Shown here: positions 18,574-26,752 of the stretch, piece after piece
How positions within the stretch are numbered: the first letter of the stretch is position 1
How the letters are laid out: each line of letters starts with the position of its first letter
Assembly: GCF_005862305.2 (NCBI RefSeq)
Contig: NZ_CP054021.1
Span: 2,746,501-2,810,500, forward strand
Reading direction: 5' to 3'
DNA: 64,000 bases
Origin: Rhizobium indicum
Lineage (GTDB): Bacteria; Pseudomonadota; Alphaproteobacteria; Rhizobiales; Rhizobiaceae
Program-made: the position numbers and the translations under genes
Notes under the pieces: model-generated
What the model saw: only the letters and a program-made list of their open reading frames with translations
The model's database searches: none
What the model was told of the DNA's origin: nothing

Positions 18574-20899
18574 GTTTATCCCCAAAAATAGCAATATCGA
18601 AATCAGCGCGGCTGCCATCACCAACAAGTTCGATCGTACCACCCATCTTCTGGATGATTTGACGGATGCTGTATAAACCCAGTCCTGTCCCTGTGGCCGA
18701 CCCAGTGTAGCCGCGTTCAAATATCTTGGCGGGATCGACTTTTCGTTGATCAATGCCTAAGCCATCGTCCGAAACTCTGATGACGACGCCATTCTGTCCC
18801 TTTTTTGCAGCCTTGAATTCGAGCTTGCTGGCCTTCGCCTTCCGGGCATTGTCTTGAAGGTTATCGACAATGACCGCGACATCGACCGGTGAGAACTCGC
18901 GGTGAAGTGACAAGCCCGACGCGTCGAAGGTGGCATGCGGCATCCCCGGAACTTCTGCCAGGCGTACCTCGAAGTACTCCTTGAGGAATTTCATTAGATC
19001 GCCACGCACTTCGTCAGTCTCCAAATCCACTCGGATATTCGGAGCGAAGGAAAGCACGGTTCGCAGCCTATCGCCTGAAAGACTCGCTTCTGCTAGGGAT
19101 ACCGAAACTCGACGAGCTGATTGTCGGATCGAGGCGAAAATGTCCTCCACATCTCCTACATCTTCCAACTCAAACTCTTCGGGGAGTGTGGCACCGGAAA
19201 GTACATTCCTGATTTCATGCGCAGCGTTTGAGACCGCTGCGCGAATATGACCAGAATGAATGATGGCTTGGTGCATCAGTAGTTGGACACGCTCGACATC
19301 TACATCCTGGCTCCGTCCAAGAAACGCGGCTTGTTGTTCCAGTCGCTCGATTATGGCGTCGGCTCGCTGCCGTTCCTCAATGGCGCGCTGCGCAATCTCT
19401 CTCGCCTCTTCTCTCGAAGCCCGAAGTTCCTCGATCCGCCTACGCGCGTCTTCCACCTGCCGCAGGAGCGAGTTATCTCCCCTGCTCTCTGCGACCTCGG
19501 ACATCGCCTTGAGCGCCGCGTCCGTCACCTGATCGGGATCGTCGGACACCCTGACCAATTCTTTGTCGTAGTATAGGATTTCAACGTCTTTGGTTCGAGC
19601 CAGTGTACCAATGACAGACAGAACCCGTTCCCGCGCCCTATCTGTCTCAAGACCCTCAGATGTATCGCGTTCCTGATCGCGTGCGTCCGCCCAATTCACG
19701 CCGACGACATATCTTTCGAGCCGAAAGATCATGTACCTCCGGATTGCCTCGAACAGGGCGCGACTTCGGGCGTCCTCGACAAGTCCGGCGTCACGGCTCG
19801 ACACTTCGCGGAACATCTTTGGAGGGGCCGTGACGTCAACCCGACCGATGATATCGCGGGTTCCAAGGTAGCGAGATTGCCCTTGTTGCTTCCTTCGGTT
19901 TAGCCCGAAGGTATCGTCAAATTCTTCCCCTATCGGAAAAATTCGGAACCGATTGAGGAATAGAAATATGCTTCCAAACTCAATTGGTCGCACTCCCATG
20001 CGAACAGTAAACGTATGTTTCGCAGACCTGTTCAGGAAGTAGATGTGTCCTTCAACGCGGCAATCACTTAGGTCGCTTAATGGCGACGGCTCACGTATGG
20101 CGTAAATCTTCCTGCCACGGTCAAAAAGGGTGCTCGCGATCGTGCCGCCTTCTATCACGACCTCGATTCGACTTGTTTTTTCCTGCAGCAGTCCAGCGAC
20201 GTCATTGCCAACCGGCCCGTCCACGCCTTCTATCTGCTCAGTGGAGCCATCTAGCAGCCACGTTTGGACTTTCACATGGGTGGTGGTCCCAAACGGATCG
20301 ATCAGCTTTGCTAGGTCTTTGCGCAGTCGCCGAATCCGATCCGCATTCCATTCCTGACGCGTGTTCCTGATTACCAGGACAGTACCATTCGCGGCAGGCG
20401 CTTTGGCATTTGCAACGGAAGGGAAAGCCCTAACGGTGTCAAGGTTCACCTGAACGTCTTGAAATTCGTCGGTGCTGCTTGCTTCGAATTTCGTCCAATC
20501 AATTTCCAATCTTGATATGGACTTGCTGCCTTCCACTCGGCTGTATAGCTTCAATTGCTGCCCGAGGGTATCACAAGCGAATCTGCCGATGCCTTTGCTA
20601 CCGGCAAACTGGCCAGCTGGCTTGATTTTGTCCCGGTAAGTATCGGGGTCAACAAGAGCCTTTTCTGAGTACGCAACGAACAGCCATTTATCGCGAATAT
20701 CCTTTTGGGACATTCCGATACCGTCATCGACAATCGTAATTGTTCGTTCGCCAGGATCGAACTCAATGTCGACCTTCTTTGCTTTTGCATCGAACGAATT
20801 CTTAACAAGTTCGAATATTGCGACAAACTCATTGGTCACGAGGTCGCGACCAATAATATCTTTTAGATACGAGCTGATTCGAAAAGTCTCTGTCCCCAT
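18563..20899 (-). CDS. Large ATPase with two GHKL modules (MORC/Hsp90-like N-terminus, histidine-kinase-like C-terminus)
   Basis: A 778-aa protein with two separate ATP-binding folds. N-terminal GHKL (about 5-200): N-box ELVKNSFDA with N34, DDGIGMS (58-63), GSKGIGRFA (100-108), like MutL/Hsp90/MORC ATPases of restriction systems. The middle (about 200-470) is a transducer-like region. A coiled coil rich in RRIEELRASREEAREIAQRA precedes a possible dimerisation/phospho-transfer helix (LLMHQAIIHSGHIRAAV). C-terminal HATPase (about 640-778): DNLQDNARKA with N684, SDDGLGID, GTGLGLYSI, as in sensor kinases. No membrane segment, so it acts in the cytoplasm. Start ATG has AAGG close by. It precedes and overlaps the receiver gene; role in phage defence is inference from context. 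Confidence 0.8.
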   Translation of the reverse strand: MGTETFRISSYLKDIIGRDLVTNEFVAIFELVKNSFDAKAKKVDIEFDPGERTITIVDDGIGMSQKDIRDKWLFVAYSEKALVDPDTYRDKIKPAGQFAGSKGIGRFACDTLGQQLKLYSRVEGSKSISRLEIDWTKFEASSTDEFQDVQVNLDTVRAFPSVANAKAPAANGTVLVIRNTRQEWNADRIRRLRKDLAKLIDPFGTTTHVKVQTWLLDGSTEQIEGVDGPVGNDVAGLLQEKTSRIEVVIEGGTIASTLFDRGRKIYAIREPSPLSDLSDCRVEGHIYFLNRSAKHTFTVRMGVRPIEFGSIFLFLNRFRIFPIGEEFDDTFGLNRRKQQGQSRYLGTRDIIGRVDVTAPPKMFREVSSRDAGLVEDARSRALFEAIRRYMIFRLERYVVGVNWADARDQERDTSEGLETDRARERVLSVIGTLARTKDVEILYYDKELVRVSDDPDQVTDAALKAMSEVAESRGDNSLLRQVEDARRRIEELRASREEAREIAQRAIEERQRADAIIERLEQQAAFLGRSQDVDVERVQLLMHQAIIHSGHIRAAVSNAAHEIRNVLSGATLPEEFELEDVGDVEDIFASIRQSARRVSVSLAEASLSGDRLRTVLSFAPNIRVDLETDEVRGDLMKFLKEYFEVRLAEVPGMPHATFDASGLSLHREFSPVDVAVIVDNLQDNARKAKASKLEFKAAKKGQNGVVIRVSDDGLGIDQRKVDPAKIFERGYTGSATGTGLGLYSIRQIIQKMGGTIELVGDGSRADFDIAIFGDKHES

Positions 20900-21098
20900 G
20901 CCTTCTTTTACTCCAAATAAGCTGCTGCAATAGGGGGCTAAGCCACCTCTACACGGAAAAATCGGCGGGACCGTATCGTCGACATTCAGTGGTTGCTGAT
21001 GCTTTTGTGGCAGGTGTCGATATCAATGAATTTCCAAAGATGGAATCAAGCGTTCTGGTCCTCCCTTTGGGAAAGGCACGAAGCAGCGGGAGCAGTAT

Positions 21099-21524
21099 TT
21101 GGTCGATTTTCTTACCCCGAGCGAACGCTCAAAGCGCATGTCAAGCATCCGCTCAAAGGATACCAAACCTGAAATCTCGCTTCGGAAGGCGGTGCATCAG
21201 TTGGGTTTGAGATATCGGCTTGGTGGAGCGGGCCTCCCCGGAAAGCCGGATCTCGTTTTCTCCCGCCATAAGTCGGTGGTCTTCGTGCACGGCTGCTTCT
21301 GGCATCGTCATCTGGAGTGCAATGTGGCGTCAAACCCAAAATCCAATCCTGACTTCTGGAATGCCAAGTTTGAAAGAAATGTCAACCGCGATCGGAGGGT
21401 CACTTCAGAACTGGAAGCTCTGGGTTGGAGGGTCATCGTGGTTTGGGAGTGCCAGGTATCCGCACGGTCACGCCTTGGTCCCACTGCTCTGCAGTTAGCA
21501 AAACAGATTGCTTGCCCGGGCTAG
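21099..21524 (+). CDS. vsr: Very short patch repair-type endonuclease (Vsr)
   Basis: A 141-aa Vsr-fold endonuclease. Motifs: MVDFLTPSERSKRMSSIRSK at the N-terminus, catalytic-site LPGKPDLVF, FVHGCFWHRHLEC, NPKSNPDFWNAKFERNVNRD, and GWRVIVVWEC. Classical Vsr nicks T:G mismatches made by deamination of 5-methylcytosine, so it is usually paired with a C5 methyltransferase, as here. Within defence islands Vsr-like nucleases have also been proposed as restriction effectors. Start is TTG at 21099 with GGGAG seven nt before it. Divergent from the ATPase gene with a 199-bp gap that should hold both promoters. Confidence 0.92.
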   Translation: MVDFLTPSERSKRMSSIRSKDTKPEISLRKAVHQLGLRYRLGGAGLPGKPDLVFSRHKSVVFVHGCFWHRHLECNVASNPKSNPDFWNAKFERNVNRDRRVTSELEALGWRVIVVWECQVSARSRLGPTALQLAKQIACPG

Positions 21525-21931
21525 CGCTCCAAACTCCTCACCGACCATCGGCTCGACAATCGGCGCTTGACGCTTCCACGAGCAGCATAACCGTGAAAAA
21601 AGTCGCGATCACGGGGCGGAAACCCTACGTAGCGCGGCCGGTTGCGATATGTCCCCACTGACCCAGAGCCTTGCTTTACCCGAACCGGCTATGAACACTT
21701 CTTCTGGCGCGACGAGGCATTTGGCGATGGCGAGTTGTGGGATATCTCGTTCAACATTAAACCATTAAGCGCAAAGCGGTGTTTCGTGGTTGTGCATATT
21801 ATTCTAGTTCCACGAGCGTTGACCTTTTGCTCGACCGCGGGATATGACTAGCCACCACATTGGTACACACACCACAAAATCGACTTTTCGAAACCCATAT
21901 TTTCTGGGCTTTTCGGATAAGGGGCGGGAGA
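21525..21931. other. Gene-free right end of the island
   Basis: About 400 bp between vsr and attR. Short open frames occur, including a 69-codon one at 21642-21851, but none has a ribosome site or a recognisable product. It includes TTGGTACACA at 21860-21869, matching a word near attL. Confidence 0.4.
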
Positions 21932-21948
21932 CCCACCCTCTCCGCCAT
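21932..21948. repeat. attR direct repeat
   Basis: Exact 17-bp copy of the tRNA-Ser 3' end (CCCACCCTCTCCGCCAT) without the rest of the tRNA, marking the right boundary of the island. Confidence 0.85.
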
Positions 21949-22296
21949 TGGCCTTCGGCCGTAATGGGTGTCCGTGTCCTCCTGCTATTTTCAATCTTTC
22001 GGCGAAGGCTACGTAGAAGTGGACGTCGAGATTGGCCGTCTCCTTGACCATCTGCGCACACGCCGCGCGGGCTCAAGCCGCCGTCGTCAGAGCCATTTGC
22101 TGCAGCCCGGCTGCTTGAGGTGAGCGGTGCGCGACCGATTGCGGCCGGCGCCGAAACGGCCGTGCACCACGTCGCGAAACTCGTCGCAGACACGCAGCGG
22201 ACCCAAGACATGGGTGACGAAAAACGCGATCGTCTCCACCGCGAAAGTGCCAGGCGTGATGCGGTCGAAGGCCCATGGCCCAGACTGTCGCGGCTC
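21949..22296. other. Possible gene remnant between attR and the GT39 gene
   Basis: About 350 bp outside the island. On the minus strand the frame that follows the GT39 stop codon stays open to a TGA near 22097 and reads WAFDRITPGTFAVETIAFF and FVTHVLGPLRVCDEF, with codon use like neighbouring genes. It has no start codon of its own. It may be a decayed extension or a remnant of another gene; I do not recognise the family. Confidence 0.35.
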
Positions 22297-23928
22297 TCAT
22301 GGACGGGTGATCCTATAGATCAGCAAATTATTCAAATCTACAAGCTTGGTTGCAGTCCTGTCCAGATGGTCGATAACCCCATCATGATGCTCGATGAACA
22401 GCCGGCCGTCCTTGTCGGCGGCGTTCTTGGCCACGCCGAACAGATCCGCGCCCTGCGCGCGCAGTTCCTCGAGCTGCGCGATCGCGGTGGCGTCATCCGC
22501 AACGAATTTCGACCATTCGGCATCGCCTCCGCCAGGCGGGAACACCCAGCCGCGCGCCCTGCTGTAGTAGACTGCGACGGGATCGCCGACCTCGGGCGCG
22601 ATGGCGACGACAAGGTCGCCTGGTTGCGCCAACCGCGCCAGTTCCTCGCCAAGCAGTTTGCCGTTCATGGCGATTGGCTTCTTCATCGTCCTGACGAGGG
22701 GAACGGTCGACCAGGCAAGCGTGAGGGCCACGATGCAGATCGAGCGAAGCACAACCGACGGCGTTAGAATGGTTCTCGATGCAAGCGTTGCCAGAAGAAG
22801 CGCGCCGTGGCCGCAGAACATAGCAACCGGCACATGGAAGATGTGGAGATTCCACACATTGCTGGTGATCTCGCCCGCCGCCGCCAGATAGATGATCAGA
22901 GCCGCAGCCAGCCACACATAGGGAATGGCCGAAAGGGTGCGTTGCTTCGGGTCTTCGGCGGGGCTGGGCGGTAGCCACAAGCCGACCGCGAGCAGCACCA
23001 TGAACGGATAGCCGTAGAACCACAAAACCGAGGTGTTCCATACGGATTTGAAGTAGAAGCTGTTCCTGTAGTATGTCCAGAAGCCGAAATCCCAGATATA
23101 GCCGCCGGTGCCGGCGATATGAAACGGCGGATAGCTGCGGCCGAGATAAATCGCCCAGCTGAAATAAGCGCCGATGATGGCCAGGCTCAAAAGCCCCGAC
23201 AGGAAAACCCATGTCGCGTGCTTTCCTTTACTTTCCAGAATCCAACAGACCATCAGATAGAAGATGACAGCGCCGGCCGCGATGCCGGGTGGCTTTGACA
23301 GCACGCCGAGCGAGAAGCTGACCGTGGCGAGCGGCAAGAGCCAGCCGCTGCCGCCGGCCCAGTATTTGGCGAACAGCCAGACGCCAAGAGTGACCAAGGC
23401 CAGCATAGCGGGATCGGGAAGAAACGAACTGTCGATCATGATCGCCGCCGGCATCAGCGCGTAGGCCAGTGCCGCCGCGTGGGCGTGCATCTCATTCCAG
23501 CATAGCGCCGTTAGCCTGTGGAGCGAAAATACTGTCACCAGACCGAAGGAGGCAGCAACCGCGCGGCCGAACCAGTCGTGCCAGCCGAAGAGTTGGTAGA
23601 GCAAGGCGGTCAGATAGCTGACGATCTGAAACTCGCGGCCCTGATAGCTTGGCCCGGGTCCGGTCCAGCTGACCTCTGGAAAAAAGATGTTCCAGCTGCG
23701 CTGCTGGAAATTGTCGGCCATCATTGCGGTGCTTATCTCGCGCCAGCTGAAGCTGTCGACCAGCGGCAAGGTGATCTTATGGAACCTGAAGACGATGGCA
23801 ATACACAGGATCCCCAGCAAGATCACCGTGTTGAGGCTAGGGTAGTTGGGAGCAGCCATGTCCCAGTCGCTCGTCTGTTGCTGACATTGCTGACCTTCGG
23901 CCCGATTCAATTTCGGGTCGTCGTTCAT
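22297..23928 (-). CDS. Glycosyltransferase family 39 (ArnT/PMT-like) membrane protein
   Basis: A 543-aa integral membrane protein with 10 or more hydrophobic segments. The first periplasmic loop FHKITLPLVDSFSWREISTA, with an acidic residue after the first membrane helix, and the later GREFQIVSYLTALLYQLFGWHDWFGRAV are typical of GT-C glycosyltransferases (GT39/PMT_2), which move sugars from polyprenyl-phosphate carriers to lipids or proteins. I start at MNDDPKLNRAEG because its ATG overlaps the stop of a small upstream frame (ATGA); an ATG 11 codons upstream is possible. Acceptor unknown, perhaps a surface polysaccharide or lipid. Confidence 0.8.
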   Translation of the reverse strand: MNDDPKLNRAEGQQCQQQTSDWDMAAPNYPSLNTVILLGILCIAIVFRFHKITLPLVDSFSWREISTAMMADNFQQRSWNIFFPEVSWTGPGPSYQGREFQIVSYLTALLYQLFGWHDWFGRAVAASFGLVTVFSLHRLTALCWNEMHAHAAALAYALMPAAIMIDSSFLPDPAMLALVTLGVWLFAKYWAGGSGWLLPLATVSFSLGVLSKPPGIAAGAVIFYLMVCWILESKGKHATWVFLSGLLSLAIIGAYFSWAIYLGRSYPPFHIAGTGGYIWDFGFWTYYRNSFYFKSVWNTSVLWFYGYPFMVLLAVGLWLPPSPAEDPKQRTLSAIPYVWLAAALIIYLAAAGEITSNVWNLHIFHVPVAMFCGHGALLLATLASRTILTPSVVLRSICIVALTLAWSTVPLVRTMKKPIAMNGKLLGEELARLAQPGDLVVAIAPEVGDPVAVYYSRARGWVFPPGGGDAEWSKFVADDATAIAQLEELRAQGADLFGVAKNAADKDGRLFIEHHDGVIDHLDRTATKLVDLNNLLIYRITRP

Positions 23929-24098
23929 CTGAACTGTGTCCTTCCCACTGACGCCGGACACGGCGCGATACGCGCCGGCATCGAATCGAGAGGAAGGTGA
24001 GGCTGAGCGGAATTTCGCCGCCGGCGCGGTCGGCTGCGGGGCGGCTCGTAGGCTTCACCGAGCAGTAGCTTGGAAGGCTTGCGGGGCGGCTTTGTCAT
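23925..24098 (-). CDS. Hypothetical 57-aa protein upstream of the GT39 gene
   Basis: Small frame starting MTKPPRKPSKLLLGEAYEP and rich in Pro and Arg ([10 protein letters not shown]). Its stop overlaps the ATG of the glycosyltransferase (ATGA), the layout of a coupled gene pair. No family recognised, and the basic, low-complexity make-up could be chance in GC-rich DNA. It may instead be the start of a truncated gene. Confidence 0.3.
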   Translation of the reverse strand: MTKPPRKPSKLLLGEAYEPPRSRPRRRRNSAQPHLPLDSMPARIAPCPASVGRTQFR

Positions 24099-24229
24099 GA
24101 CGGCAGTTCATCAGCAATGCCTTAAAAAGCAATTAGCCCAGATTCATTACCGACTCCATCCGCCATGCGAACACAATAAGGGCATCGGCGAGACGACTCA
24201 GCTTGATAGTCTCAGGCACACGGCCAGCG

Positions 24230-24790
24230 TCAATTGCCCCGCGCCTTCTTCACCCAGGCGCCAACCTCATCGCCGCTGCTCATGTCGGGCTGCACCAGTC
24301 CGTCGATCATGAAAGTCGGCGAGACATGGATGCCGTTCTGCCTGGCATATTTGCAGTGCCACTTGATCTCCCGGTCGAGATCCGGGATTACGAAGGCTTC
24401 TTTCAGCTTGGTGCCGCTGTAGCCTTCCAGGCGCTCGATGATCTGGTTCGGCGTGACGTTCATATTCGGGCCGCCGGCATGGCGTTCAAACTCGAACTCC
24501 TCGCGATGTGCGGCGATGGCAGCCATCACCTTCTTTGCAGTTTCCTTGCCGCCTTCCAGAGTCGAAGCTGCGATGATGCAGCGGACGAGGACGCCCGAAT
24601 ACATGTGCCAGGGTTGCGACTGCAGGCGGATCTTCACGGTGATCTTGTCTTCGCCGGCCTGGCTCAGCAGTTCGTCGAACTTGTTAAACGCTCTGACCGA
24701 ATAGGGGCAAGTCGGCTCCAGGAAAGCTTCGAAGATGCGGGGCCCGGTTCCCCAGGTGAGCGGATCGGCGTGCCAGGAAGTGGTCGTCAT
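24230..24790 (-). CDS. DsbA-family thioredoxin-fold protein with CPYS site
   Basis: A 186-aa DsbA/thioredoxin-like protein: FEAFLEPTCPYSVRAFNKF near residue 20-38, an alpha-helical insert, and NGIHVSPTFMIDGLV containing the cis-proline that follows the active site in this fold. The active-site motif is CPYS, lacking the second cysteine of CxxC, so disulphide exchange in the normal way is unlikely; a monothiol role or glutathione-linked reaction is possible. No signal peptide, so probably cytoplasmic. Stand-alone between the GT39 gene and a DUF6880 gene. Confidence 0.8.
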   Translation of the reverse strand: MTTTSWHADPLTWGTGPRIFEAFLEPTCPYSVRAFNKFDELLSQAGEDKITVKIRLQSQPWHMYSGVLVRCIIAASTLEGGKETAKKVMAAIAAHREEFEFERHAGGPNMNVTPNQIIERLEGYSGTKLKEAFVIPDLDREIKWHCKYARQNGIHVSPTFMIDGLVQPDMSSGDEVGAWVKKARGN

Positions 24791-24826
24791 GGGATTCCTC
24801 TCTGAAGGTAAGGTATCGGGAGAAAC

Positions 24827-26263
24827 TTAGGTCACCAGGCTCCAGAAGCCATGCTTCTTGCCGTGTCGACGCTTAAGTTCTGCGACATAGACGTCATGGG
24901 GTCTGGTGTTGCCGAAGTCATCGATATGAGGCGCAAGCGACGCGCAGTCCGCGAGATGCCTCGCCGCATGCTTATGGCGGCTGGACCGGCCGCTATCGAG
25001 CGTGAAATCGATCATGGAGCGCAAGACGATGGTTGCCGCAAGCGGATGTTTCTCTGCCAGAGCTTCGGCCGCCGCCGGCATCAGCTCATAGAGATCGCCG
25101 TTCAGTTCCGCCTTCCGCCTCATCACGAGTTTCGCTGCCTCGGCAGGTGCCGTCCAATTCAGGAAAAATGTAAGTGCTTGGTGGACGTCCGGGAAAGCCT
25201 GGGCATAAGCGAATGCCTTCTCCTCCGCCTCCAGATCGTCGAAGTCCGGCAGTCGCTTGAGGAAAGCCTTCAGGTGCTCGCCATGCAGCGACTGCTCGAA
25301 ACAAGTCCATCTGTAGGTTTGGGCCTCCTCGGTGCGCCCCAGGGCCTCGAGCGTCTCGACGCGCGCGAGCTGCCATTCGAATGGCATGTCGGCCTGGCCT
25401 TTCGTATCGACCTCATTCAGCGCCTCAAGTGCTTCCTTCGCCCGGCCGGCCGAGACCAGACGATTGGCGATGTCGGCCGCAATCATCGGCATCTTGCGCG
25501 TTTTCTCGGATTGCTGCGCGATGTAGGCATCAACATCGCCCTGGGCGTCGGCAATTTCCTGCAAGGCTATGCGCACCGTCAGATCTCGCTGAGTGCCGTA
25601 AATCTCATCTTCGTAAAGGGGGCCTCCGCTGCCCCAGCCGATGATCTCGCGCTTGTCTTCCGTCGGCTTGTCTTTCGGCTCCTTGGACCATTGGACGAAG
25701 AGGGTTTTCAGGCAATCGAGACCATCCTTGCCGAGAGCTGGCGCCATCGCCGCAATCAGGTTGTCGTACTGGCCGTAGCCATCGTCTTGCACGGCTTTGA
25801 ACACCTTGTCGGCCAGGACATTGGCGCCGATCTTGGCGGACGCGGCGATTGCGGCAGCATCCTCGCAAGCCTGATGAAAACTTTGGATGAGAGAACCGCT
25901 GCTGTCGCTGGATCTTTCAAAGATCGGATTCGCCAGGGCGAGGAACTGCCATATCAGTTCGAACGCCTCCTGGGGATCATCGGCGGCAACCGTCTCTGCG
26001 ATCGTCTTGCGCTGGGTTTCGAGATCGCTCTTCAGCGCTTTCACTTTGCGCCAGTTGATGACGGTACGAGCGCGGGCAATGCTCGTAAGCCGCTTTCGCA
26101 CCTCACGCGCCACCTCGGCGCCGCCGTGATTGCCGGCAAGCTCCATTCGAAGCCGTCGCTTGTGGGCTGCACTGCCCATGCTGACCTCGATCAGCAGCTC
26201 GGCAAGGCGCTGCGCACCAAGGGATTCGAGATTCTTCGCATTAAGTGTTGTCTTGGCTGCCAT
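24827..26263 (-). CDS. DUF6880 family protein
   Basis: A 478-aa soluble, mostly helical protein that begins MAAKTTLNAKNLESLGAQRL AELLIEVS and matches rhizobial proteins of the DUF6880 family by its overall pattern (RLRMELAG, VAREVRKRLTSIARARTVINW). The middle and end have TPR-like helical repeats (ALEALNEVDTKGQ, ARVETLEALGRTEEAQTYRW). Function unknown; neighbours give no clear hint. Some members of this group carry an upstream zinc-finger SWIM protein, not seen here. Confidence 0.7.
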   Translation of the reverse strand: MAAKTTLNAKNLESLGAQRLAELLIEVSMGSAAHKRRLRMELAGNHGGAEVAREVRKRLTSIARARTVINWRKVKALKSDLETQRKTIAETVAADDPQEAFELIWQFLALANPIFERSSDSSGSLIQSFHQACEDAAAIAASAKIGANVLADKVFKAVQDDGYGQYDNLIAAMAPALGKDGLDCLKTLFVQWSKEPKDKPTEDKREIIGWGSGGPLYEDEIYGTQRDLTVRIALQEIADAQGDVDAYIAQQSEKTRKMPMIAADIANRLVSAGRAKEALEALNEVDTKGQADMPFEWQLARVETLEALGRTEEAQTYRWTCFEQSLHGEHLKAFLKRLPDFDDLEAEEKAFAYAQAFPDVHQALTFFLNWTAPAEAAKLVMRRKAELNGDLYELMPAAAEALAEKHPLAATIVLRSMIDFTLDSGRSSRHKHAARHLADCASLAPHIDDFGNTRPHDVYVAELKRRHGKKHGFWSLVT

Positions 26264-26464
26264 CGGTCATCGCTGTCGTTTCTGCGGGTGACCCTACCCC
26301 GGGGGCAGTACGAGGCCAAGCTCCTGGAATGTATGCACAGGATAATCCTTCGGCACCTCGGTATTAGCTAAAAACTAACGCTGCCTCGTAACGACTCCTA
26401 AAGCCGGTTTTGGCACCTTGTTGCCTGTCGAATATTGCTTCCAAATTTCTCGCTGGGGTTGATT

Positions 26465-26719
26465 ATGAGTCATAATAAAGACGCCTGGGTCAGCCAGCGC
26501 GCTTATTCGTTGTGGGAATCGGAAGGCAGGCCGGATGGGCGCGGGGAAAGCCACTGGGCGCAGGCGTTGAGGGAGTTCGAGCAGCTTGAGCTGACGAAGG
26601 CTTCGCCTGATGGAAACGATCTCATCGAGAAGCTGAAAGCAGCCGGGCGGCTGATGCGGATCTATGATCAGGCGGCGCCCGCCGTCGAGAACGACCGGCA
26701 GATCAAAGCGGCTCGCTAG
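26465..26719 (+). CDS. DUF2934 domain protein
   Basis: An 84-aa protein starting MSHNKDAWVSQRAYSLWESEG with the compact DUF2934 motif (RAYSLWESEGRPDGRGESHW). Small DUF2934 proteins are common in rhizobia, some linked to stress or to loci with glycogen-type genes; function is unknown. Start chosen at the second ATG because the 10 codons before it (MLPNFSLGLI) are not family-like; ribosome site weak (GGGGTTGATT). Stand-alone. Confidence 0.8.
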   Translation: MSHNKDAWVSQRAYSLWESEGRPDGRGESHWAQALREFEQLELTKASPDGNDLIEKLKAAGRLMRIYDQAAPAVENDRQIKAAR

Positions 26720-26752
26720 ACCATGTTGCCGCTCCCCTGAGTGCCGAAATGT

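Larger units (their letters stand above)
15601..21948. mobile_element. Genomic island integrated at tRNA-Ser(CGA)
   Basis: The last bases of the tRNA plus one (CCCACCCTCTCCGCCAT, 15601-15617) recur exactly at 21932-21948, forming attL and attR. Just inside attL is the 5' part of a tyrosine integrase gene, the usual order for tRNA-targeted elements. A second shared word, TTGGTACACA, lies inside both ends (15681-15690 and 21860-21869, same orientation) and may be an integrase arm site. Cargo: cytosine methyltransferase, receiver protein, double-GHKL ATPase, Vsr endonuclease. Codon use of the cargo is looser and less GC-rich than in the flanks. The integrase is broken, so the island is probably immobile on its own. 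Confidence 0.85.

Noticed and set aside
21642..21851. 69-codon frame at the right end of the island
   Set aside because: No ribosome site or recognisable product; codon use not convincing.
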